This document shows, one piece after another, positions 51,699-60,577 of a DNA stretch of 64,000 nucleotides; the first letter of the stretch is position 1; every line of letters starts with the position of its first letter. Under the pieces are notes generated by a model. That model ran no database searches. It saw only the letters and a list, made by a program, of their open reading frames with translations, and had not been told where the DNA came from. Source of the stretch: an uncultured Oceanospirillales bacterium (lineage in GTDB: Bacteria > Pseudomonadota > Gammaproteobacteria > Xanthomonadales > SZUA-36); NCBI GenBank assembly GCA_913055655.1, contig CAJXKA010000001.1, positions 1,674,842-1,738,841 of the forward strand, given 5' to 3'. The position numbers and the translations under genes are program-made.

Positions 51699-53429
51699 TC
51701 AGAATGTTTTCAGGTACTCGATCAGTGCCTGCTTGTCGGCCGGGGGCAACTCGGTCCCGTACTCCGCGCCCTCGTGACCGTGGTTGCCGTTGCCCGGCTG
51801 CGTGGTATCAAAACGCCAGCCGGCTCCATCCGGCACCTGGCCAGGCTGGGTGACGAACCCCACGCGTTCAAAGTCATAGACGTCATACCCGGTATAGAAC
51901 ACGGTCGGCCGGCGTTCGGCCGGTTCCAGCAGGGCCGCCAGGTCGGGTACGGAGCCGTTGTGCAGGTACGGGGCCCGCAGCCAGATGCCGTCCAGCGGCT
52001 GGTTGGCGTAGCCATTCGTCTTGCGGAAATGGCTGAACCGGGCCGGGTAACACTCGTCGAGAAACTCCACCCGTAACGCTTCGAATTCCGCCTCCGGCAC
52101 ATCGGGGTCACAGATGGCCTCGCTGTACTGGCGGCAGTATTCCTCGCCCGCCTCGGGGAAACCGGCGTACAGGGTGTTCTGGTTCACCGCCAGCAGCGGC
52201 GTGTACGAGTCGAGGCGCCCGCGGTCCGTGCCGATGGCGTCGATCGGCTCCACCTCGCCGACGCGGCTGCCGCCGCCCGGTTCCCGGAACGGCGGATGGC
52301 CGTTGCCATGGCATTCCCAGCAATACTGGCGGTAAATCGGCTCGCCCCGCGCCGCCAGGTCCGGGTCGATACGTTGCGGCGGAAAGGCCGGCGGCTGCGC
52401 CTGGTCCCAGAGCCAGTTGGCCACGCGGATCAGTTTCGGCTTGTCCAGGGTCGCCGGTGTTGCGCCGGTACCGAACGCGGCGCTCAGGTTGCGCTCGTCG
52501 GTGGAGCACTGGTTGCCGTCCCAGTGCAGGTTCATGCCGCGGCGGGCTTTCTGGTTCCAGACCGATGGGAAATCGACGTTTCCGTACATTTCATCCGGAT
52601 CCACCTGTTCGCTGTACATGTTGAAACCAAGCAGCGCCTTGGGGGAATTGAACGTGTCCACCCGACCCGGTCCCGCCGTGGAGAAATCGATGAAATCGAG
52701 GCGGCCCATGAAGGACAGCAACTGGTCACGCATGGTCATGACGCCCACCCAGCGCATGATCGCCCGGTCGACCGGGCCCAGCGGCGCGGGCCAGTCGCGA
52801 TCGCGCACTTCATCCGGCTGTGTTTCCAGCCACGCCTCGCGGTCTTTGCGAAGCTGCGCGATCACGGCCATCACTTCGCGGTCCCTGAACTTTCGCGACT
52901 TGGCCGCGTCGCCCAGGAACGTGGCGAAAGCGCCCAGGTCGACCGTATTTGCGGGCATGCCGGGCACCAACTGCCGCTCGCCACCGGGTTCGTCACGAAC
53001 CGATCCCGTATGACAGAACGCACAGTTCAGGTAGACGCGGTCGATGCCCTGCACGCGCCGCAGCGAAGTGCCGATCGGCAGGTCGAAAACCGGGTTCCGG
53101 CCGTCCTCGTAAAGCAAGCCGAAGGCCTGGAAGCCCTGCCCCGCCTTGCCATCCGGCAACAGTTCGGGGGCGACTTCCGGCAATGCAATCCAGAGCCAGT
53201 ACGGAATGCCGAAGCCAAACTGCAGCTTCCAACCGCGCTCGCCCCCGGTGGAGCCGTACTTGAAGTGCGCGATGTCCGATTCGTACACCACCGGTTCATC
53301 GTCGTAAATTCGCCAAACGGCGTAACCGCCGCCCACCACGATGACGGCGACGACCAGGGCCAGGGTCGCCAGGGCGACCTTCACCAGCAGCGGGCTGGCC
53401 CGGTACGGGTCGGACTTACGGCCGGCCAT
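51699..53429 (-). CDS. membrane-anchored diheme cytochrome c, RoxA-like paralogue
   Basis: A 576-aa protein with one N-terminal helix (VALATLALVVAVIVVGGGYA, about 15-37) and two heme motifs: CAFCH near residue 138 and CWECH near 375. It shares the layout of the following cytochrome, including LRAPYLHNGSVP near residue 490 and YTGYDVYDFERVGF. The ATG at 53429 has GAGG five bases upstream; a GTG at 53438 is an alternative, and both lie inside the catalase-like gene's 3' end. It is the third gene of a five-gene operon. Confidence 0.8.
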   Translation of the reverse strand: MAGRKSDPYRASPLLVKVALATLALVVAVIVVGGGYAVWRIYDDEPVVYESDIAHFKYGSTGGERGWKLQFGFGIPYWLWIALPEVAPELLPDGKAGQGFQAFGLLYEDGRNPVFDLPIGTSLRRVQGIDRVYLNCAFCHTGSVRDEPGGERQLVPGMPANTVDLGAFATFLGDAAKSRKFRDREVMAVIAQLRKDREAWLETQPDEVRDRDWPAPLGPVDRAIMRWVGVMTMRDQLLSFMGRLDFIDFSTAGPGRVDTFNSPKALLGFNMYSEQVDPDEMYGNVDFPSVWNQKARRGMNLHWDGNQCSTDERNLSAAFGTGATPATLDKPKLIRVANWLWDQAQPPAFPPQRIDPDLAARGEPIYRQYCWECHGNGHPPFREPGGGSRVGEVEPIDAIGTDRGRLDSYTPLLAVNQNTLYAGFPEAGEEYCRQYSEAICDPDVPEAEFEALRVEFLDECYPARFSHFRKTNGYANQPLDGIWLRAPYLHNGSVPDLAALLEPAERRPTVFYTGYDVYDFERVGFVTQPGQVPDGAGWRFDTTQPGNGNHGHEGAEYGTELPPADKQALIEYLKTF

Positions 53430-54600
53430 TGCCCTCACCCCGCGGGCCGTCGGTCAGCGGAAAATTCGTATCGGCCGACGGTTCTGAATAGCGCACGCTG
53501 TTGGCGTCGTGACGAAACGCGGCCAGCGTGTCATACAGTTCCCGGCGAACGCGGTTGATACCGCCCAGCGGCCGGTGTTCCGGCAGGCTGCGCCAGGGAT
53601 TGAAGGCCAGGCTCTCGCAGAACGCCATCTGGTCGGGCGACTCGAAAGACTGCGGCGGAATCTCGATTTTCGCCACCGCCCTGAACGGCGATTCCGACTC
53701 ATCCCATTCCACCGCGGCGTCCTCGATGGGCATGGCCTCCGCGTCGACCTGGAACTGCACCATGAAGTCAAAACACGCGCCCCCGGTGCTCAACTGCTCG
53801 CGCATGGCATCGCGCAGGTAGCCATCGGTGAGTGGGTCCGGCAGCGCCGGCACGGGCTCGCCGGCGCAGGGCCGCGCCGAATACTTCACGGCCCGGCCTT
53901 CGCCGAAAAGATACGGCGTCGTGCTCCAGTACGGGATCGCCAGGTGGCTGGGGTGATGCTGCCGCCCCGCACGGACGATCATGAGTTCGCGGAGATGCGG
54001 ATCCAGCGGGTTGAGGAAGAACCAGGCCGGGTTCGAGTCCAGGCTGGTTTCCACGAAGTCACGGAAATCTTCGGGCGTACCCACGAAAAGCGCCGGGTGG
54101 CTGTTCAGCAGGAAGTCGTGCGTGTCGCCCTCGCCCAGTAACTTTTTGCCCTGGACGTCCATCAGCTTGATGGACATGCCGCGGAAATCCTTCTCCGTGT
54201 CCGGGTCCCGGCTCGCGCTGGCGAACCGGATCCAGGCCGGCCAGGTGGCGGGTTCGGCAAACAGCCCCACCCGCAGGTCGTCCGGTAGCCCGGCCGGAAC
54301 GGTGAAGCGGGCGGCGACGCAGCCCGCGTGACGGGGCTGGTTGAATCGCGTCATGGGTGGCGACGTGGCGCCGTCATCGTGCGCCGCCTCGCGCGCGGCG
54401 CGCGTCGCGGCCTTGGTCAGCCCGATCAGTTCGCGGGTCACTTCCGCCTCGTCGGGGGCCCACCGTTCCTCGGCGATGCCCGGCACCGGCTCATCGCCGC
54501 CACAGGCCGCCAGCGCCAACACCAGCGTCAACACAAGCGCCGGCGCCGGCGCAGCAGCCAGCCGCCCTGACAGGCGCCTATTCGTCGCTGAAGGCGTCAT
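53416..54600 (-). CDS. catalase-like heme lipoprotein
   Basis: A 394-aa protein with a lipobox (LALAAC, C33) and a shortened catalase fold: PMTRFNQPRHAGCVAARFTV with the distal His, the FRGMSIKLMDVQG strand, FLLNSHPALFVGTPEDF, and the proximal-Tyr motif R-x-x-x-Y in RRELY. Relatives without the full catalase size often process organic hydroperoxides (allene oxide synthase or hydroperoxide lyase type). The ATG at 54600 lies inside the peroxidase gene with a 23-base overlap. It faces the periplasm as a lipoprotein, like the peroxidase. Confidence 0.82.
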   Translation of the reverse strand: MTPSATNRRLSGRLAAAPAPALVLTLVLALAACGGDEPVPGIAEERWAPDEAEVTRELIGLTKAATRAAREAAHDDGATSPPMTRFNQPRHAGCVAARFTVPAGLPDDLRVGLFAEPATWPAWIRFASASRDPDTEKDFRGMSIKLMDVQGKKLLGEGDTHDFLLNSHPALFVGTPEDFRDFVETSLDSNPAWFFLNPLDPHLRELMIVRAGRQHHPSHLAIPYWSTTPYLFGEGRAVKYSARPCAGEPVPALPDPLTDGYLRDAMREQLSTGGACFDFMVQFQVDAEAMPIEDAAVEWDESESPFRAVAKIEIPPQSFESPDQMAFCESLAFNPWRSLPEHRPLGGINRVRRELYDTLAAFRHDANSVRYSEPSADTNFPLTDGPRGEGNGRP

Positions 54601-57382
54601 CGTCCTCGGCGCCCGGGCGTGGCTCCCACGCCAGCGAGTAGTATTCGCCGCGGTCCCGCGCCCATGGGTCGAATACGTTGATGACCGGGCTGAGCTCATC
54701 CCGCAATTCAGGCAGGGTCCGCAACAGCACGCGCTTCATCGGCGACACCACCTGCGCGTGGCCGTTGGGTTCGCCACGCTCCATGACCTTGCCGTCCGGG
54801 CCATTGTTGTTGACCCAGTCGAGGCCGTAATGACCGTAAAACTCCGGCCGGAAGCTGGACGTAAAGAAGCGGTCACTGAACAGCCGGCGGGACGCATTCA
54901 GGATGAAGACGACGAACTGCGTCTCGGAAATTGCGAAACCGTGGGGCCTCGGACCCTCGGCCAGCCAGCCGACCACGGTGTCGACATCCTCGATGTTGTC
55001 CACCAGCGTGCCGTCCGGGTGCCCCAGGCAGTCATTGATGGGCGAGCCATCCGCGTTCACCTGGGCCGTCGTGATGACTTTTGACGCATCGCAGACATGC
55101 TGTCCGTAGACCTCGCGCATGGCGACCACGTACTGCTCCTGGCGCTGACGCTCGGGATGGTCTTCGGGCAGGCGGGTGTCGACAAAGTCGTCGAAACTGA
55201 CCAGGTGGCGAAGGCCGTACTGGCGCCGGAACTCGTTGAATCGCGGCAGTCCGCGTTCGCGGTCACGAATCAGATCCAGTGCCGCCACGTCGATCATGCC
55301 GGTCTCGGTCTGCAGGCGCTCCATCGCCAGGTTCTGCAGGAACCGGGGGTGATTACCCAGTGTCAGCAGGCCCAGGCGCTGCCGCCCCATGGTCAGCGCC
55401 GTATTGGCCAGGCCCATGTCGTCCATCACGCCCGTGGCCCGGCCCCGGAATGAATCGATGACAGGCACGTGGTCGACAACACGGTTGGGATCGCCCTCCA
55501 GGTTACGCACTTCCAGCATATCGGGCAGCAGGGGGTGCAGCCGGTAGACGGTGATGAATTCCTCCGGGAAGTTGAACGGCGAACCGAAGTGGTTCACGCC
55601 GCCGTTGAGATCCGCCGGGTCGGCCAGGTCCCAGTTCTCCTTGTCCGCACCCAGGCCGACAATACCCGGGCCGGATGCAAATACCGAGTACCATTTATTG
55701 GCGGTTTCGCCGTCAGACTCGGCGAACCGGTCAATGACGCGCGCCAGCGCCCGGCGGACCAGGTCGTAGTCCTCGTCCGGACCCAGCAGGCCGTTCCAGT
55801 TGGCATTCATCGCCCGGTAAAGCGGCTCGTTGTAAAGCAGCTGCGTGGTCCACTCGATGGTATGGATTTTCGCGATCTCGGCCGACACGACCAGCCGCGC
55901 AACCTCGAACAACTCGTCGTCGGTCACGTCCGCGTAGCGGATCACCTGGCCCGGGCGGTCCGGGTCGCGCAGGCCCGAGTCCGCCTGCGGGGTGCGGGCC
56001 GCCACGCCACGGAACCCGTCGACGAAGGCGTTATGCTCCCGGGCGAAAACGTTGTGGTAGAACGACATGCCGATCGACCAGTTGTCGGCAAAACCGGTGG
56101 CCGCCTGCCCCGCCCAGGCCGGGTTCATCGGGTCGGATGCGGACAGTATCGGCAGGTAGCCCTGCCGGTCCCCGGCGCCCCGCGATGAGCCACGCGCCGT
56201 CATCAGCAGCCGGGCCGGGTCGGACGGGTCGCGTTTCACCCGGCGCCGGGACTGCTCGTCATAGCCATAAATCTGTGAGGCATCCCACCAGGCGGTGTTG
56301 GTGTTGGCAAAGGTCTTCGGCGCGCGATCCAGATGCGCCTCGCCTTCATGCGTAAACGTGCCGGGCGCACTGTCATCCGCCACGATCGCGCGATCGATCG
56401 CGTCGCCCGGACGGCAGCCCAGCGCTTCCGCTTCCGGCGAATCGCACCCGACGGGCTTAAACCCGCCCTGGTTACGGCCTTCTTCAAGATGGGAGAACCA
56501 GTCGTGGGTCATGAACTGGATCCAGAACGCCGCCAGGACGTTGAAAAACGGCGCCTTGATGTAGTCGCAGTTTCCGCCTTCCCCGTTGCCCGGGCCGTAG
56601 CCGTCACCGCAGGCCTCGGGGTCGGACTGCTCGCGCGTGAGCAGGCGGCGGCTGACCAGCTGCGGATCGGGCTTGAGCAGTCCAAGCCGGTCGCCGTGCC
56701 GGTTCCGCACCAGCTCGTTCCGCCCCAGGTCGGGAAAACTGGTTTCAAACTGCACGTTGCGGGCGAAGACCGTACCGGTCGACCCCATCCACGGATTGAG
56801 CACGTCGTTGCAGATGCCCGTGACTGTGCGATGGCGCACCAACTGGCCGTCGCAGACCTGGATGCCGGTCCCGCCCACATCTTCGAAGTGAGGGTGGTCG
56901 AAGGGCAACCGCATATCGTCCCAGACCTTGATGACGTTGCCCGGCGTGCCATGCCGGCCCTTCACATACTCACGGTAGGTGTAATTGTCGAACAGGTTGA
57001 ACTCGATCAGCTCGATGCGCTGGTATTCCAGGTCCAGCAACGCGCCGTCAATGCCCCGCCCCGTGGGGCTGACATGTTTCGCACCGGTCTTGTCCGGCCC
57101 CAGCGACGTGGCGTCACCGGTGCCCCAGTAGTTGGCCCAGTCCACCCAGGGCGTGGACCGGAACTCGGCAGCATGATCGCCGCCACGACACAACGCCGTG
57201 TCTTCCTGCACCTTGCCAAGGAATCGGTGTGCGCGGTCTTCGCTGACCTCCAGCAAGCCCTCCTGGGCCATTCTCACGCACGCTTTCGTGGAGCGCTCGT
57301 ACTCGTCATCATCACACCCGGCCAGCGACACCAGCAGTACAGTCGGGACGAGGCCGGTAACGAACAGCTTCAAACTTTTCAT
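54578..57382 (-). CDS. alpha-dioxygenase-like animal-type heme peroxidase lipoprotein
   Basis: A 934-aa protein with a lipobox (LAGC, C23). The catalytic core resembles fatty-acid alpha-dioxygenases: QFMTHDWFSHLE with the distal H293, WWDASQIYG, an EHNAF helix, and a proximal segment AKIHTIEWTTQLLYN with H507 followed by NANWNGLLG. HPLLPDML and a YGL-R-type helix follow. Such enzymes add oxygen next to the carboxyl group of fatty acids to give 2-hydroperoxides; ordinary peroxidase activity is also possible. It is longer than plant alpha-dioxygenases because of an N-terminal extension of about 270 residues. It is the first gene of the operon. Confidence 0.85.
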   Translation of the reverse strand: MKSLKLFVTGLVPTVLLVSLAGCDDDEYERSTKACVRMAQEGLLEVSEDRAHRFLGKVQEDTALCRGGDHAAEFRSTPWVDWANYWGTGDATSLGPDKTGAKHVSPTGRGIDGALLDLEYQRIELIEFNLFDNYTYREYVKGRHGTPGNVIKVWDDMRLPFDHPHFEDVGGTGIQVCDGQLVRHRTVTGICNDVLNPWMGSTGTVFARNVQFETSFPDLGRNELVRNRHGDRLGLLKPDPQLVSRRLLTREQSDPEACGDGYGPGNGEGGNCDYIKAPFFNVLAAFWIQFMTHDWFSHLEEGRNQGGFKPVGCDSPEAEALGCRPGDAIDRAIVADDSAPGTFTHEGEAHLDRAPKTFANTNTAWWDASQIYGYDEQSRRRVKRDPSDPARLLMTARGSSRGAGDRQGYLPILSASDPMNPAWAGQAATGFADNWSIGMSFYHNVFAREHNAFVDGFRGVAARTPQADSGLRDPDRPGQVIRYADVTDDELFEVARLVVSAEIAKIHTIEWTTQLLYNEPLYRAMNANWNGLLGPDEDYDLVRRALARVIDRFAESDGETANKWYSVFASGPGIVGLGADKENWDLADPADLNGGVNHFGSPFNFPEEFITVYRLHPLLPDMLEVRNLEGDPNRVVDHVPVIDSFRGRATGVMDDMGLANTALTMGRQRLGLLTLGNHPRFLQNLAMERLQTETGMIDVAALDLIRDRERGLPRFNEFRRQYGLRHLVSFDDFVDTRLPEDHPERQRQEQYVVAMREVYGQHVCDASKVITTAQVNADGSPINDCLGHPDGTLVDNIEDVDTVVGWLAEGPRPHGFAISETQFVVFILNASRRLFSDRFFTSSFRPEFYGHYGLDWVNNNGPDGKVMERGEPNGHAQVVSPMKRVLLRTLPELRDELSPVINVFDPWARDRGEYYSLAWEPRPGAEDDDAFSDE

Positions 57383-57520
57383 CGTTCGGGGTCCTGGGTT
57401 TCCATTCAGTGCAACAACGACCCGTCATCAAGGCGCAACCGGCCTCGAGGGATCGCTTACATCAGGCGAAGGGTGGCTGAAACCTCCTTGTCGCGCGAAA
57501 CGCACTTGTCATTCGGATCG

Positions 57521-57549
57521 ATTGGCGCCAATTGGCAACTCCATTGCCA
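57521..57549. promoter_or_regulatory. paired palindromes before the peroxidase operon
   Basis: ATTGGCGCCAAT (57521-57532) is a perfect 12-base palindrome. It is followed at once by TGGCAA-N5-TTGCCA (57533-57549), also perfectly symmetric. Read on the minus strand the second element is TGGCAAT-GGAG-TTGCC, which has sigma-54 spacing but lacks the CACG part. A regulator site is the simpler reading, with a leader of about 140 bases. Confidence 0.5.
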
Positions 57550-57645
57550 GACAAACACTATTTACCGTGCATGAATTGAGTATAGGAAACCCATCGCAGA
57601 TTGCTACATGGGCCGAAATTGAGTGAACTGGGACCAAAACGAAAA

Positions 57646-57710
57646 GGGGTCGGAGTAAGGGGTCAGAGTGCTTACTCTGACCCCTTACTCCGACCCCTTA
57701 CTCCGACCCC
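57646..57710. repeat. REP-like perfect 24-bp hairpin
   Basis: A 24-base arm (57646-57669, starting GGGGTCGGAGTAAGGGGTC) pairs perfectly with 57674-57697 across a GCTT loop. A partial third copy (TTACTCCGACCCC) runs to 57710. Such GGGGTC...GACCCC repeats are scattered in many proteobacterial genomes, often with RAYT transposases. None is here. It could also end transcription of the adjacent minus-strand genes. Confidence 0.7.
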
Positions 57711-57743
57711 GACATTTCGGGGCCGGCAGGCCTGGTTCTTGCG

Positions 57744-59654
57744 TTATCCGCCCTGGCTTTCGACCCAGTGCTGCACGCGCCGTTCCAGCAGCGGCATCGG
57801 CAGTGCGCCGCCGCCCAGCACGGTGTCGTGGAAGCCGCGGATGTCGAAGTCTTCGCCCAGGGCTTCCTCGGCCATGGCCCGCAGTTCCTGGATCTTCAGC
57901 ATGCCGATCTTGTAGGAAACTGCCTGGCCCGGGAAGGTCAGGTAGCGACGCACTTCCGAGCGTACGGCGCCTTCCGGGATCGCCGAGTTGTCAAAGAAGA
58001 ACTGCACCGCCTGTTCCTGGCTCCAGCCCTTGGCGTGCATGCCGGTGTCGACCACCAGCCGGATGGCCCGCCACATTTCCGCCGTCAGGCGGCCGAAGTC
58101 CATGTACGGGTCCTGGAACTGGCCCATTTCCTTGGCCAGTGCCTCGGAATACAGGCCCCAGCCTTCCGAGTAAACCGAAAAACCCGCCTGGGTTCGGAAT
58201 TGCGGGACGCCTTCCAGTTCCTGGGCAATGGAGATCTGCATGTGATGGCCCGGCGAGGCCTCGTGGTAAGCCACGGTTTCCATGTCGGTCTTCGAATACG
58301 CGCTCATGTCCGACATGTGGACGTAATAGACGCCGGGGCGGCTGCCGTCCGGCGTGCCGGGCATGTAATGCTGGGCGCCGCCGTCCACTTCACGGAACGC
58401 CTCCACCCGCTTCACTTCCAGGCCCGCTTTCGGCAAACGACCAAACCACTGCGGCAGCTTCTGCTCAATCTCGGCCAGGTAGGTGCGGGTGTCATCGAGA
58501 TAACCCTGCCGCCCTTCATCGGTATTGGGGTAGTAGAACCGCGGGTCGGTTCGGATGAATTCAAAGAACGCGGCCAGGTCGCCCTCGAACCCGACCTGCT
58601 CGCGGATGGCCTCCATCTCACCCTTGATCCGGGCCACTTCGCCCAGGCCCAGCTCGTGGACCTCGTCCGCGGTCATGTCCAGGGTGGTGTAAACCGCGAG
58701 CTGGTGATTGTAGTAGGCCTCGCCATCGGGGAGCGCGGACACGCCCTGCGCCTCGGCGTCGGCGTTGTCGATCTCCGCCTGCAGCCATTCAATGTAGGCG
58801 GTGTAAGCCGGGCCGAATGCTTCGTCCATCGCATTCTCCACCTCCAGCACCAGGGCGTCGGCAGTCGCCTGGTCAATCTCGCCGGCCGTCACCAGGCCGT
58901 CGATCTTGCGCCGCGCATCGGCAAACACCGGGGAATCTTCCTCGCCAGTGAACGGTCCACCATCAACGACATTCGACGCTCGTTTCAGGGCCACCTCGAA
59001 GGCAAACCGCGGCGGGCGAATGCCCATTTCCGCCGACGCCTTGCCCTGGTCCAGCACCTGTCCCAGGGCACGGCCGCTTTCCCGGAGCCGCGCGATGTAG
59101 GCGCGCATGTCCGCCTCGGTATCGACCTTGTGGAAATTGATCATGAACGTCGGCAGCTGGTCCTCGGGCCCACCCAGCTCGCCGAACAGGTAGTCGTGGT
59201 AAATGAACTCGAGCGCCCGCTGCGCGGCCTCGGCCTGGAAGACCCACAGGTCCCAGGACTCCTGGGCCAGCGGGGTGAGCGCATCGTAGTCGAAGTCGGC
59301 CTTCATTTCCTCGACGGTGCCCATCAGCCAGGCCGCGTCGTCACGGGCCGCTTCCACGCCGAATTCATCAAATTCGTCATAGCGATCCTTGCGCCCCAGG
59401 AAAGTGAGCTGGACCGGGCTGCGCTGCAGTTGTTCCTCGTACTTCTCGTCGAACCAGGCGTTCAGGCGCTCGGTTTCAGACAGGTTGGAGGTTTCGTTCT
59501 GCGCCGTATCAGGCACGGTGGATTCAGGACCGGATTGCGACGTATTGCTCTCGGTGGATGTCGCCGGCGTGCCGCCGGATTCCTGTTGGCAGGCCGAGAC
59601 GGCAAGGACAACGAAGCTGCTCACCAGCAGCGTACGAATGAAGGACTGAAACAT
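57744..59654 (-). CDS. DUF885-family zinc metallopeptidase lipoprotein
   Basis: A 636-aa lipoprotein: lipobox VSAC after a short signal, an Asn/Ser/Thr-rich spacer (about 25-60), then the DUF885 helical domain. The zinc site is HEASPGHH near residues 464-471, an HExxxGH-type motif. Family members are thought to be oligopeptidases or carboxypeptidases of the periplasm. The ATG at 59654 begins the signal peptide; the frame is open 47 codons upstream. It stands alone, 170 bases after the RpiB gene terminator. Confidence 0.88.
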   Translation of the reverse strand: MFQSFIRTLLVSSFVVLAVSACQQESGGTPATSTESNTSQSGPESTVPDTAQNETSNLSETERLNAWFDEKYEEQLQRSPVQLTFLGRKDRYDEFDEFGVEAARDDAAWLMGTVEEMKADFDYDALTPLAQESWDLWVFQAEAAQRALEFIYHDYLFGELGGPEDQLPTFMINFHKVDTEADMRAYIARLRESGRALGQVLDQGKASAEMGIRPPRFAFEVALKRASNVVDGGPFTGEEDSPVFADARRKIDGLVTAGEIDQATADALVLEVENAMDEAFGPAYTAYIEWLQAEIDNADAEAQGVSALPDGEAYYNHQLAVYTTLDMTADEVHELGLGEVARIKGEMEAIREQVGFEGDLAAFFEFIRTDPRFYYPNTDEGRQGYLDDTRTYLAEIEQKLPQWFGRLPKAGLEVKRVEAFREVDGGAQHYMPGTPDGSRPGVYYVHMSDMSAYSKTDMETVAYHEASPGHHMQISIAQELEGVPQFRTQAGFSVYSEGWGLYSEALAKEMGQFQDPYMDFGRLTAEMWRAIRLVVDTGMHAKGWSQEQAVQFFFDNSAIPEGAVRSEVRRYLTFPGQAVSYKIGMLKIQELRAMAEEALGEDFDIRGFHDTVLGGGALPMPLLERRVQHWVESQGG

Positions 59655-59757
59655 GGCAAGACCTGAAAAGTGTTTGGAGTGGCCGCATCGTGCCATGAAT
59701 TGGGGTTCGCGTCGAAGACGGGTTGCCGGCCGGATGGCGTTTAATACTTCGGAAATG

Positions 59758-59788
59758 AAAAAACCCGGCGTTCTGGCTGAACGCCGGG
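59758..59788 (-). terminator. rho-independent terminator of the RpiB-family gene
   Basis: On the minus strand CCCGGCGTT (59788-59780) pairs with AACGCCGGG (59772-59764) around a seven-base loop and is followed by six T's (59763-59758). It begins about 36 bases after the stop codon. Confidence 0.85.
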
Positions 59789-59824
59789 CCTTCAACAGAC
59801 CAGCAAGTTGGCCTGTGCGCGCGA

Positions 59825-60466
59825 TTATTCGCCGATCACGGCCTTCACGGCGTCCTTGATCGCGTCGTTGGTCGCGTTGGCGTAGAAGTACTCCTTGAAG
59901 TTCTCGCCGCCGATGGCGCCTTTCAGCAGGTCCTGGTCGAGTTCCTTCAGGATGCTCACCATGTCTCTATGCGTGACTTCGCGGACTTCGTTCAGGATCA
60001 CGCGGTTCTTCGCCATGATGGCCGCGCGCTCTTTCGGGTAGCCCTGGCCCATTTCCTGGCCGAAGAGCTGGCCGAAGATGTATTCCAGGTTCAGCTCGGC
60101 GGCCCAGCCGAAGCCCTTGGCGTAAGGGATGGACAGCGCGTTACCGGCGTTGATCTGGGCGAACGTGAAGGCATCCACCGGGTCCTGGGCATGGCCGCAG
60201 ATGACGCCCGGGAATGAGTTCAGCGCCAGCATGGAGCCCATGCCGGTGCCACAGCCGGTCACCACGAAATCGGCCGCGCCGGAATTCAGCAGGATCGCCG
60301 CCAGGATGCCGTTCTGGACGTAGGTCAGCTGGGCGTCGTCCTCGGCGGTGTACATGCCGTAATTAAAGACCTCGTGGCCCATCGGCTCCGTGACTTTACG
60401 CAGCGCCGTGTCGACGATGCAGTTCTTGGCCGCCTGGCTGTTTTCATTGATCAAAGCAATTTTCAT
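59825..60466 (-). CDS. RpiB/LacAB-family sugar-phosphate isomerase
   Basis: A 213-aa enzyme with the RpiB signature TGCGTGMG around C72, a candidate catalytic Cys, and the downstream NSFPGVICGHAQD segment. It interconverts aldose and ketose phosphates such as ribose and ribulose 5-phosphate. It is about 60 residues longer than E. coli RpiB, with a C-terminal helical extension, which is seen in a subfamily that includes other tetrose/pentose-phosphate isomerases. The ATG at 60466 has GAGAGGAAG five bases upstream. It is a single-gene transcript with its own terminator. Confidence 0.85.
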   Translation of the reverse strand: MKIALINENSQAAKNCIVDTALRKVTEPMGHEVFNYGMYTAEDDAQLTYVQNGILAAILLNSGAADFVVTGCGTGMGSMLALNSFPGVICGHAQDPVDAFTFAQINAGNALSIPYAKGFGWAAELNLEYIFGQLFGQEMGQGYPKERAAIMAKNRVILNEVREVTHRDMVSILKELDQDLLKGAIGGENFKEYFYANATNDAIKDAVKAVIGE

Positions 60467-60577
60467 TGTCGCTTCCTCTCCTGGATTCGGATTCAGTTCG
60501 AAAAATGTTACCGGTGTCACTTACCCATAATTATTGGGGTCGGGATGCCAGACTACAAGGGTAGCAAGCTGAACGGC

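Larger units (their letters stand above)
57383..57743. other. 361-base intergenic region upstream of the peroxidase
   Basis: No gene was found. It holds the peroxidase upstream region with the palindromes at 57521-57549, then a GC-poor stretch, then a long REP-like hairpin at 57646-57710, which lies just before the DUF885 gene's 3' end. Confidence 0.6.

Noticed and set aside
56333..57574. 413-aa open frame on the plus strand
   Set aside because: It is antisense to the peroxidase and shows no domain.
57768..59666. 632-aa open frame on the plus strand
   Set aside because: It is antisense to the DUF885 gene, which has a lipobox and zinc motif; the plus-strand product has no family features.
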